DNA from: Micromonospora cathayae
GTDB lineage: Bacteria > Actinomycetota > Actinomycetes > Mycobacteriales > Micromonosporaceae
Length of the DNA stretch: 64,000 nt
Direction of reading: 5' to 3'
NCBI RefSeq assembly: GCF_028993575.1
Contig: NZ_CP118615.1
Coordinates: 3,997,001 to 4,061,000, forward strand
The position numbers were made by a program, and so were the translations under genes. Shown here one piece after another: positions 29,949 through 39,600 of this stretch. Numbering within the stretch: position 1 is the stretch's first letter; every line of letters begins with the position of its first letter. The notes below the pieces were generated by a model, which worked only from the letters and a program-made list of their open reading frames with translations, did no database searches and was not told where the DNA came from.

Positions 29949-32900
29949 ACTGGTTCCCCTCCACCGGACGCCGTCCCCACGCGCCGGTGCAGTTGTTCTG
30001 CCTGCCCTACGCCGGGGCCGGGATCAGCGCGTTCCGGCGCTGGCGGGACGCCATCGGCGACGACGTCGAGGTGCTGCCGGTGCAGTTGCCCGGCCGGGAG
30101 GTACGGATCGCCGAGGACCCGAACTTCACCGTCGCCGAGGTCGCCGACGCCATCGCCGCCCGGGTCGACCGCCCGTACGCCATCTACGGCCACTCGATGG
30201 GCGGACGGCTCGGCTTCGACGTGGTCCGCGAGCTGCGCCGGACCGGGCGGACCCTGCCGGTCCGGCTGTACGTCGGCGGGGCCCGCGCGCCGCACGTCAC
30301 CGACGTCAGCCACTTCGACGGGCTGTCCCGGGCCAGCGACTCCGAGCTGCTGGACCGGCTGCGGTCCGGTGGCGGCCTGCCCGCCGGGGTGCTCGACCAC
30401 CCCGAGCTGGTCGCGTTGCTGATGCCGCTGCTGCGCGCCGACTTCGGCCGGGTGGACAGCTACCGGTACGTCCCGGAGGAGCCGCTGCCGGTGCCGATCG
30501 TGGTGTTCAGCGGCCGGACCGACCAGGCGGTGACCCGCGCGCAGAGCGCGGCGTGGGAGCGGCACACCGCCGCCGGGTTCACCCTGCACGACGTCGACGG
30601 CGGGCACTTCTTCCTGCACGACCGGCTGACCGAGGTGCTCGCGGTGATCCGCGCCGACCTGCTCCCGGCCGTCACGCCGCCGCCACCGACGGTCGCGGAA
30701 CCGGTCCGGGCCGGTGGGCACCGGGTGCCGTTGGGGGACACCGGCTGGTCGGTGTGGCGGGACGCGCTGCTGCGGACCACCGGTTTCCCGGCCGACGGGC
30801 TGACCGCGCTGGCCGCCCCGAAGGCCGCCGCGGCGGCCGACGACCTGCTCGACGGCGGCCCGGCCGAGGTGTTCGACGCCGAGTGCGCCGCCGCGCTGGC
30901 CGTCGGTGGCGAGACGCTGCGCGGGCTGGCCGCCGACCCGCTGCTGCGCGAGGCGGTCACCTGGCAGAACCGCAACGTGCTCACCGCCCTGGACGGGCTG
31001 GTCGCGGCCGGCCCGGACACGCCGCGCAACGTCCGCCGCCGGGACCGGGAGAAGGCCCTGCTGCGGTACTGGCAGCGGTACTGCGGCAAGAACGAGACGG
31101 TCGGCTTCTTCGGGCCGAGCTGCTGGGTGACCGTCGACCCGGCCGCACCGACCGCGCTGACCGCCGTACCCGGGCCGGGGCTGACCCGCCGCCGCTGGGT
31201 GGTGTTCGAGTCGTGGGCGCTGGCCGGGTACGCCGCCGCGCTCGGCCGCGACCCGGCGGTACGCCGCTGGTGGCCGCCGATGCTCGCCGCCCACCTCAGC
31301 CTGGCCGGCCGTACCCTGCGCCGGCCCGGTCGCCCGCCGCTGGAGTTGTCCCCGACCGAGGCGGCGCTGCTGGCCGCCTGCGACGGCCGCCGGCCCGCCG
31401 CCGAGGTGGTCGCCGACCCGGCGCTCGGGCTGCGCCGCCCCGAGGACGGCTACGCGCTGCTGGACCGGTTCGTCGAACGGGAACTGATCACCTGGGACGC
31501 GCTGCTGCCGGTCAGCCCGGACGCCGAAGAGGTGCTCACCGCGCGGATCGCCGCGATCGGCGACCCGGACGCGCGTACCCGGGCCCGCGCCGGCCTGGAC
31601 CGGCTGGTCGCCGGCCGGGAGGCGGTCGCCGCCGCCGCGGGCGACCCGGACCGGCTCGCCGTGGCCCTGGCCGGACTGGACGCCCTGTTCACCGAGCTGA
31701 CCGGCGAGTCGCCGCGCCGCCGCGACGGCCAGATGTACGCCGGCCGGACCCTCTGCTACGAGGACACCAGCCGGGACCTGGACGCGGTGGTCGGCGGGCC
31801 GCTGCTGGCCGAGATCGCCGCCCCGCTGGGAGTGCTGCTCCAGGCGGCCCGCTGGCTGGTCGAGGCGCTGCGCCGGGCGTACGGCGAGGCGTTCCGGCAG
31901 CTCCACGACGACCTGCGGGCCGACGCGGACGGCGGTGAGGTGGCGTTCGCCGATCTGTGGTTCCTGGCTCAGGGCCTGTTCTGGGGCACCGGCGAACGAC
32001 CGGTCGACGCGGTGGCCGCCGAGTTCGCCCGCCGCTGGGCGGGACTGTTCGACCTGGCCGCGCAGCCGGCCGGCACCCGCCGGGTCGACGTGCCGGTGGC
32101 CGCGCTCGCCGACCGGGTCGCCGAGGTTTTCCCGGCCGACCGGCCGGACTGGCCCAACGGCCGGCTACACAGCCCTGACCTGCAGATCTGCGCCGAGGAC
32201 ACCGACGCGCTGGCCCGGGGCGAGTACACCGTGGTGCTCGGCGAGCTGCACGCCGCGTGGGCGTCGTTCGACTGCGCCGTGTTCACCCCCGCCCACCCGG
32301 ACGTCGAGCGGCTGCGTACCGCCCTGGTCGCGGACCTGGGCGAGCGGCGGGTCCGGCTGCTGCCCCCGCACGAGTGGCCGCGCCGCACCAGCCGGGTCGC
32401 GGAGAGCCTGGTCGGCCCGACCGACCGCCAGCTGGCGTTCCTGCCCGCCGCCGGGGCCGAGCCGGGCCGGGTGCTGCCCACCGTGGACCTGACCGTCGCC
32501 GACCGGGACGGTGAGCTGGTCGCGGTGGCCGCCGACGGGCAGAGCTGGACCCTGGACGAGATCTTCGCCGGTCCGCTCAGCCTGCACGCGGTCGACGGCT
32601 TCAAGCTGGTCGCCGCCGCCGCGCACACCCCCCGGATCACCCTGGACCGGCTGGTGGTGGCCCGGGAGACCTGGCGGACCACCATCGGCGGCACCGGGCT
32701 GGCCGACGTCGCCGGGGAACGGGACCGGTTCCTCGCCGTCCGCCGCTGGCGGCGCGCGCTGGGCCTGCCCGAGCAGGTGTACGTCAAGCTCGCCACCGAG
32801 ACCAAGCCCTGCTTCCTGGACCTGACCAGCCCGCTCTACGCCTCGATGTTCTGCTCGATGCTGCGTACCGCCCGCACCGAGGGCGGCGACACGGTGTCGG

Positions 32901-33067
32901 TGACGGTCAGCGAGATGCTGCCCACCCCGGAGCAGGCGTGGGTGCCCGACACCGCCGGCCGGCGGTACTTCAGCGAACTGCGGCTGCACATCGTCGACGC
33001 CCCCGCGCACCGGGCCGACGCCGGCCCGCACGACGCCCCCGCCAGCGGAACCGGAGAGCAGGCATGA
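29945..33067 (+). CDS. Thioesterase fused to LanB-type lantibiotic dehydratase (glutamylation-type) domain
   Basis: 1040 residues in one uninterrupted frame. Residues 1-240 are a type II thioesterase: FCLPYAGAGISAFRRW, nucleophile Ser84 in GHSMGGRLG, and a His in DGGHFFLHDRL. Residues about 255-1030 match the large N-terminal (tRNA-dependent) region of LanB proteins: REKALLRYWQRYCGKNETVG then FFGP, ITLDRLVVARETWR, TETKPCFLDLTSPLY, VSEMLPTPEQAWV and YFSELRLHIVD. The smaller SpaB_C elimination domain of classical LanB is not seen. Classical LanB uses Glu-tRNA to activate Ser/Thr; related PEARL enzymes add amino acids from tRNA. Its presence inside an NRPS/PKS operon is unusual. Start GTG and stop both overlap neighbours by four bases. 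Confidence 0.85.
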   Translation: MNWFPSTGRRPHAPVQLFCLPYAGAGISAFRRWRDAIGDDVEVLPVQLPGREVRIAEDPNFTVAEVADAIAARVDRPYAIYGHSMGGRLGFDVVRELRRTGRTLPVRLYVGGARAPHVTDVSHFDGLSRASDSELLDRLRSGGGLPAGVLDHPELVALLMPLLRADFGRVDSYRYVPEEPLPVPIVVFSGRTDQAVTRAQSAAWERHTAAGFTLHDVDGGHFFLHDRLTEVLAVIRADLLPAVTPPPPTVAEPVRAGGHRVPLGDTGWSVWRDALLRTTGFPADGLTALAAPKAAAAADDLLDGGPAEVFDAECAAALAVGGETLRGLAADPLLREAVTWQNRNVLTALDGLVAAGPDTPRNVRRRDREKALLRYWQRYCGKNETVGFFGPSCWVTVDPAAPTALTAVPGPGLTRRRWVVFESWALAGYAAALGRDPAVRRWWPPMLAAHLSLAGRTLRRPGRPPLELSPTEAALLAACDGRRPAAEVVADPALGLRRPEDGYALLDRFVERELITWDALLPVSPDAEEVLTARIAAIGDPDARTRARAGLDRLVAGREAVAAAAGDPDRLAVALAGLDALFTELTGESPRRRDGQMYAGRTLCYEDTSRDLDAVVGGPLLAEIAAPLGVLLQAARWLVEALRRAYGEAFRQLHDDLRADADGGEVAFADLWFLAQGLFWGTGERPVDAVAAEFARRWAGLFDLAAQPAGTRRVDVPVAALADRVAEVFPADRPDWPNGRLHSPDLQICAEDTDALARGEYTVVLGELHAAWASFDCAVFTPAHPDVERLRTALVADLGERRVRLLPPHEWPRRTSRVAESLVGPTDRQLAFLPAAGAEPGRVLPTVDLTVADRDGELVAVAADGQSWTLDEIFAGPLSLHAVDGFKLVAAAAHTPRITLDRLVVARETWRTTIGGTGLADVAGERDRFLAVRRWRRALGLPEQVYVKLATETKPCFLDLTSPLYASMFCSMLRTARTEGGDTVSVTVSEMLPTPEQAWVPDTAGRRYFSELRLHIVDAPAHRADAGPHDAPASGTGEQA

Positions 33068-36000
33068 CCCACCCCGACACCGCCGCGTCCGGCCCCGACC
33101 TGCCCTGGCCGCAGGTCACCGTCGCCGACCTGGTCCGCGAGTGGGCGGTCCGCACCCCGGACGCGGTCGCGGTACGCCAGTGGGACGACCGGCTCACCTA
33201 CCGGGACCTGGTGGAACGGGCCGCCGGGGTGGCCGCCGTGCTGCGCGGGCGGGGCGTCGGACCGGGTGACCGGGTCGGGGTGTGCGCCACCCGCCGGCCC
33301 GACCTGGTGGTCACCGTGCTCGGCGTGCTGCTGTCCGGGGCCGCCTACCTGCCGCTGGACCCGGACGGGCCGCAGCAGCGGCTGATCGAGATCGTCCGGG
33401 ACGCGGGCGTGCGGATCGTCGTCGGGGACGCCGCCGGGGACGGGTTCGCCGACGTCGACGGCGTCGAGCCGGTCGGGTCGCCCGGCCCGGCCCCGCTGGT
33501 CGCCGGCCCGGCCCGCCCCGGTGACGTCGCGTACGTGCTGTTCACCTCCGGCTCCACCGGCCGGCCGAAGGGGGTGTGCGTCACCCACCGGGGGCTGGTC
33601 GAGTTCGTCACCGGCTGGGCGGCCCGCACCGGCGTGGACGCCGGCACCCGCAGCCTGGCCAGCGCGTCGCTGAGCTTCGACGCCTCGGTCATCGACCTGT
33701 TCGTGCCGTTGGCGCACGGCGGGACGGTGTGCCTGCTCGGCGCGGACGACCGGGCCGACCCGGTCCGGATGCAGCGGTTCGTGGCCGCCCACGAGGTCAC
33801 CTGGGGGCTGCTCACCCCGACCGTGCTCGACCTGCTCGACCCGGCGGCGGTGCCGGGCTGGCGGACCGTGCTGTGCGGGGCCGAGGCGGTCCCCGCCGAC
33901 CTGGTCGCCCGCTGGGCGCCCGGCCGGCGGTTCGTCAACGCGTACGGCCCGACCGAGGCGACCGTGGCGGTGCTGGCCGCCGACCTGACCGGCGACGAGA
34001 CCGACCCCACCCCGATCGGGTTGCCGCTGCCCAACCACCGGGTGCACGTGGTCGACGCCGAGCTGCGTCCGGTCGCCCCCGGCGAGAGCGGGGAACTGCT
34101 GGCCGGTGGCCCCGGCCTGGCCGACGGGTACCTGAACCGTCCCGGGCTGACCGCCGCCGCCTTCGTACCCGACCCGTTCTCCGGGCTGCCCGGCGAACGC
34201 CTCTACCGCACCGGCGACCTGGTCCGGCAGCTGCCCGACGGACGGCTGGTCTACCTGGGCCGGATCGACCGGCAGGTGAAGGTCCGGGGCCAGCGCATCG
34301 AGCTGGGCGAGGTCGAGGCGGTGCTGGCCGGGCACCCGGACGTGGACCGGGTCGCGGTGGAGGCGGTCGCCGGGCCGGCCGGCACCGAACTGGTCGCCTT
34401 CCTCACCCCCGCCGACGCCCCCGCCGACCCGGAGATCCGGGACTGGGCGGCGGGCCGGCTCACCCCGGCGATGCTGCCGGCGCGGCTGGTGCGCCTGGCC
34501 GAGCTGCCGGTCAGCCCGACCACCGGCAAACTCGACCGGGCCGCGCTGCGCGACCGCGCCACCGCCGCGCTGGACCCCGCCGGTACCGACCCCGCCGATC
34601 CGACCGCCGGCCCGACCGCCGGCCCGGCCGACCCGGCCACCGGCTCCGGCGACCCGACCACCGGAACCGGTGACCTGACCGCCGGAACCGGCGACCCGGT
34701 CGTGGCGGCGGTGACCCGCGCCTGGACCCGGCTGCTCGGCGCGGTACCCGCCCCGGACACCGACTTCCTGGCCGCCGGCGGCAACTCGGTCACCGCGATG
34801 CGGCTGGTCGCCGCGCTCCGCGCCGACCTCGGCCGGCAGGTCGACGCCCGCGCGGTGGTCGCCGGCCGGACCTTCGGCGGGCTGCTCGACACGGTCCGCG
34901 CCGCCGCGCCCGCCGAGCACGACGGGCTCACCACCGGCAACCCGCCGACCCTGTCCGCGCCGCAGCGCCGGCTCTGGTTCGTCGACCAGATCGCCACCTC
35001 CAGCGCCCCATACAACATCGCGGTGGCGCACCGGCTGCGCGGCCCGCTGGACACGGTGGCCCTCGGGGCGGCGCTGCGGGCCGTCGCGGAACGCCACGAC
35101 GTGCTGCGCTGGCGGATCCTGCAGACCGCCGGGGTGCCGTACGCGGTGTGCGCCGAACCGACCGACGTGCCGGTACCGGTGGTCGACCTGACCGGGCACC
35201 CCGATCCCGAGGCCGACCTGCGGGCCATGCTCACCGCCGGGGCCGGGCACGCCTTCGACCTGGCCACCGGCCCGTCCTGGCAGGTCACCGTGTACCGGCT
35301 CGGCGTCAACGAGCACGTGCTGGCGATCACCCTGCACCACTCGGTGTTCGACGGCTGGTCCGAGGCGGTGCTCTACGCCGACCTGGCCGCCGGGTACCAC
35401 CGGGCGGTCACCGGCGCGGATCCGACGCTGCCGCCGCTGGCCGTCTCGTACGCCGACTACGCGGTCTGGCGGGCCGAGCGGGACCGGCGACGCGGCCCGG
35501 CCGACGTGGCCTGGTGGGCCGACCACCTGCGGGACGCCCCGACCGTGCTGGAACTGCCCCGCGACCGGCCCCGCCCGACGGTGCAGACCTACGTCGGCGC
35601 GGAGGCCGCGGTGACCCTGTCCGCCGACGCGGACCGGGCGGTCCGGGACCTCGCCGCCGCCCGGGGCACGACCAGCGCGGCCGTCCTGCTGGCCGGTTTC
35701 GCGGTGCTGCTGCGCCGGCTCACCGGCGGCGACGACCACGTGCTCGGCGCGGTGGTCGCCGACCGTCGGCTGGCCGCCTTCGACGACGTGATCGGCTTCC
35801 TCATCGACACCGTGCCGGTACGGGTCCGCAGCGGCGACGGGGTCGACTTCGCCGCCCTGGTCGACCATGCCACCGCCGAGCTGCACGAGGCCACCGACCA
35901 CTCCGGCGCGCCCCTGGAGAAGATCGTCGAGGCGCTCGGGGTCGTCCGGGACACCACCCGGGCACCGCTGGTGCAGGTGCTGTTCAACGTGCTCAACTTC

Positions 36001-36666
36001 GCCCCGCCCCGGCTGGACCTGGCCGGGACGACCGGCGAACCGGTCCGGGTGGACAAGCCGGGCTCCCCGTTCGACCTGACCGTGTACGTGGTCGAGCCGG
36101 ACGGCCGGTTCGGCGTCGAGGTGGTCTACAACCCGGACCTGTTCGACGCCGACCGGGTCGACGCCCTGCTGGCCGACCTGGCCCACCTGGTCGGCGCGCT
36201 GGCCGCCGCCCCGCACGAGCCGGTCGACACGGTCGCCGTCGCGCTGCCCCGCCCGACGGTACGGGTGGCGCAACTCGGCGCGATGGCCGTCGCCGCCACC
36301 ACCGAACCGGCCCGCGCGGCGCTGCCCGCCGGCCCGGACGGGCTCACCACCACCGAGGAGCAGGTCGCCGCGATCTGGCGGGAGGTGCTCGGCCGGGACC
36401 GGGTCGGGGTGACCGACAACTTCTTCGACATCGGCGGCCACTCGATGGCCCTGGCCGCCGTACACGCCCGGTTGACCGCCGCCACCGGACGCTCGGTGGC
36501 GCTGCTCGACCTCTTCCGACACCCCACCATCCGGGCGCTCGCCGCCCACCTCGACGGTGCCGTGGACCGGCCGGAACTGGCCCGTGCCGCGCTGCGCGCC
36601 GCCGCCCGACGCAGTCGTACCCGCCGTAACCCCCCACCCCGCCGCCCCGGCGGCGCAGCGGAATGA
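33064..36666 (+). CDS. NRPS protein A-PCP-C-PCP
   Basis: 1200 residues. A domain (about 15-500): YVLFTSGSTGRPKG, NAYGPTEAT, YRTGDL, GRIDRQVKVRGQRIEL, PTTGKLDRAAL; by-eye selectivity residues DAILLGAVAK suggest a hydrophobic or aromatic amino acid without a firm assignment. A Pro/Thr/Gly/Asp-rich repetitive linker follows, then PCP1 Ser575 (AAGGNSV). The C domain has APQRRLWFVDQ and HHxxxDG at His758-Gly764 (HHSVFDG). PCP2 has Ser1127 (DIGGHSM). No A domain in this protein follows the C domain, so PCP2 must be charged in trans or the single A domain must serve both carriers. ATGA overlaps couple it to both neighbours. Confidence 0.93.
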   Translation: MTHPDTAASGPDLPWPQVTVADLVREWAVRTPDAVAVRQWDDRLTYRDLVERAAGVAAVLRGRGVGPGDRVGVCATRRPDLVVTVLGVLLSGAAYLPLDPDGPQQRLIEIVRDAGVRIVVGDAAGDGFADVDGVEPVGSPGPAPLVAGPARPGDVAYVLFTSGSTGRPKGVCVTHRGLVEFVTGWAARTGVDAGTRSLASASLSFDASVIDLFVPLAHGGTVCLLGADDRADPVRMQRFVAAHEVTWGLLTPTVLDLLDPAAVPGWRTVLCGAEAVPADLVARWAPGRRFVNAYGPTEATVAVLAADLTGDETDPTPIGLPLPNHRVHVVDAELRPVAPGESGELLAGGPGLADGYLNRPGLTAAAFVPDPFSGLPGERLYRTGDLVRQLPDGRLVYLGRIDRQVKVRGQRIELGEVEAVLAGHPDVDRVAVEAVAGPAGTELVAFLTPADAPADPEIRDWAAGRLTPAMLPARLVRLAELPVSPTTGKLDRAALRDRATAALDPAGTDPADPTAGPTAGPADPATGSGDPTTGTGDLTAGTGDPVVAAVTRAWTRLLGAVPAPDTDFLAAGGNSVTAMRLVAALRADLGRQVDARAVVAGRTFGGLLDTVRAAAPAEHDGLTTGNPPTLSAPQRRLWFVDQIATSSAPYNIAVAHRLRGPLDTVALGAALRAVAERHDVLRWRILQTAGVPYAVCAEPTDVPVPVVDLTGHPDPEADLRAMLTAGAGHAFDLATGPSWQVTVYRLGVNEHVLAITLHHSVFDGWSEAVLYADLAAGYHRAVTGADPTLPPLAVSYADYAVWRAERDRRRGPADVAWWADHLRDAPTVLELPRDRPRPTVQTYVGAEAAVTLSADADRAVRDLAAARGTTSAAVLLAGFAVLLRRLTGGDDHVLGAVVADRRLAAFDDVIGFLIDTVPVRVRSGDGVDFAALVDHATAELHEATDHSGAPLEKIVEALGVVRDTTRAPLVQVLFNVLNFAPPRLDLAGTTGEPVRVDKPGSPFDLTVYVVEPDGRFGVEVVYNPDLFDADRVDALLADLAHLVGALAAAPHEPVDTVAVALPRPTVRVAQLGAMAVAATTEPARAALPAGPDGLTTTEEQVAAIWREVLGRDRVGVTDNFFDIGGHSMALAAVHARLTAATGRSVALLDLFRHPTIRALAAHLDGAVDRPELARAALRAAARRSRTRRNPPPRRPGGAAE

Positions 36667-39600
36667 AGGACCTCATGAACAACCCGGACAACCCCTCCCT
36701 TTCCGGCGAGGGCGACGGCATCGAACCCATCGCGATCGTCGGCCTGGCCGCCCGGCTGCCCGGCGCGGCGGACGTACGCGAGTTCTGGCGCAACCTGGTC
36801 GACGGGGTGGAGTCGGTGACCACCTTCACCCGGGAGGAGCAGCTCGCCCGGGGCGCCACCGTCGACGAGGTCGACGACCCGAGCTGGGTGAACCGGGCCC
36901 CGGTGCTGGAGGCGTTCGACGAACTCGACGCCGGCCTGTTCGGGATGACCGCCCGGGAAGCCGAGATCACCGACCCGCAGCACCGGATCTTCCTGGAGAC
37001 CTGCTACACCGCGTTGCAGGACGCCGGCTACGACCCGGCCCGCTACGACGGCTCGGTCGGCGTGTACGCCGGCACCGGCGGCAACCTGTACCTGCAACTG
37101 CACGTGTCGAAGAACAAGCGGGTCGGCGGGGCGGTGCACTCGGCGGTCTCGGTCGCCACCGGCAACTCGCCGAACTACGTGGCGACCAACGTGTCGTACC
37201 GGCTGGACCTGCGCGGGCCGAGCTTCACCGTGCACACCGCCTGCTCCACCTCGCTGGTCGCGTTCCACCTGGCCTGCGAGTCGCTGCGCAACGGCGAGTG
37301 CGACATGGCGCTGGCCGGCGGGGTGAACGTGGAGCTGCCGCACGCGGTCGGTTTCATGGGCATGGAGGGCTTCACCTCCCCGGACGGCCGGTGCCGCCCG
37401 TTCGACGCCGCCGCCAACGGCACGGTGTGGGGCAGCGGCTCCGGGGTCACCGTCCTCAAGCGGCTCTCCGACGCGATCGCCGACGGTGACACCGTGCGGG
37501 CCGTCGTCCGGGGCAACGCCATCAACAACGACGGGGCCGGCAAGGTCGGTTTCACCGCGCCCAGCGTGGACGGCCAGATGGAGGCCATCGCGCAGGCCGT
37601 CGCGATGGCCGACGTGGACCCGCGCACCATCAGCTACGTCGAGGCGCACGGCACCGGCACCGCGATGGGCGACCCGATCGAGATCACCGCGCTGGCCGCC
37701 GTGTACGGCCAGGACACCGACGACCGGGGCTGGTGCGGGATCGGCTCGGTGAAGAGCAACATCGGCCACCTCAGTCAGCCGTCCGGCATCGTCAGCGTGA
37801 TCAAGACGGTGCTGGCGATGGAGCACGGGCTGATCCCGCCGACCATCAACTACGAGACCCCGAACCCGGCGATCGACTTCGCCGACACCCCGTTCTACGT
37901 GACGAACACCCTCACCAAGTGGGACAACGACACCGGTCCGCGCCGGGCCGGGGTCAGCTCGTTCGGCATCGGCGGCACCAACGCGCACGTGGTGCTGGAG
38001 GAGGCCCCGGCCGCGTACCGGGCCGACCGGCGGATCCGGCCGGCGCACCTGCTGCACGTGTCGGCGAAGACCCCGACCGCGCTGGACACCGCGCTGACCC
38101 GGCTCGCCGACCACCTGGCCACCGCCACCGACGGCGGCCCCGAACTGCTCGCCGACGTGGCGCACACGCTGCGCGTCGGCCGGCAGGAGTACGCCCACCG
38201 GGCCACCGTGGTCGCCACCGACCTGGCCGACGCGGTCACCGCGCTGCGTACCCCGCGCCGCCGGCAGACCGGCGTGGCCGACGGCCCCACGCCCCGGGTG
38301 GCGTTCCTGTTCTCCGGCCAGGGCGCGCAGTACGCCGGGATGGGCGCGCAGCTGTACGCCGAGGAGCCGGCGTTCGCCGCCGTGGTCGACGAGTGCGCCG
38401 AACTGCTCCGCCCCGAACTCGGCCTGGACCTGCGGGACCTGATCCTCGGCCGGGACCCGGACGCGGGGGAGAAGCTCACCGAGACCCGCTACACCCAACC
38501 CGCCCTGTTCGTGATCGAGTACGCCCTGGCGACGCTCTGGCAGCGGGCCGGGGTGAAGCCGGCGGCGATGATCGGCCACTCCATCGGCGAGTACGCCGCC
38601 GCCACCGTCGCCGGGGTGCTCACCCTGCCGGACGCGCTGCGCGTGGTGGCCGCCCGGGGCCGGCTGATGCAGTCGATGCCGGCCGGCGCGATGCTCGCGG
38701 TCAGCCTGGACGAGTCGGTGGTCGCCGAAACCCTGCCGGACGGGCTCGCCGTCGCCACCGTCAACGGCCCCGGCACCTGCGTGGTCGCCGGCCCCCACGA
38801 GGCCGTCGAGGCGTACGCGCAGACCCGCAAGGGCAAGTGCAAGCCGCTGCGCACCTCGCACGCCTTCCACTCGCCGATGATGGACCCGATCCTCGCCGAG
38901 TTCACCGCGCTGATGGCGGCCGTGCCGCTGCGCCCGCCGACGGTGCCGTTCCTGTCCAACGTGACCGGCACCTGGATCACCGACGCGCAGGCCACCGACC
39001 CGGCGTACTGGGCGGCGCACCTGCGCCAGCCGGTCCGGTTCGGGGCGTGCGTGGCGACCCTGATCGCCGAGGGCGTCTGGCAGCTCGTCGAGTGCGGGCC
39101 GGGCAAGCAGTTGGCGAACCTGGCCCGGATGCAGGTCGCCAAGGGTTCCCCGGAGCAGCGGGTCCGTACCCCGCTGGGCAGCCTGCCCGGCCCGACCGAG
39201 GACACCGGCGACCTGGCCACCCTCCTCGGCACCGCCGGGGCGCTGTGGAGCGCCGGCGTCCCGGTCCGGCTGGACGCCGACCCGGCCGCCCGGCGGGTGC
39301 CGCTGCCCACCTACCCGTTCGAACGGAAGCGGTACTGGATCGACGCCGACCCGGTGCAGCCGGCCGCCGTGGCCGAGCCGGAGCGGGGCCCACGCCCGCT
39401 GGCCGAGTGGTTCGCGGTTCCGGTGTGGCGGCAGGCCGCCCCGGAGACCCGGCGTACCCCGCCGGGCCGCTGCCTGGTGTTCGTCGACGGGCCGCGCGGC
39501 GAGGACCTGCTCACCGCGCTGCGCGCCGCCGGGGCCGACCCGGTCGCGGTGCGGGCCGGCGACGGGTTCGCCGCCACCGCCGACGGCTACCGGCTGCGGC

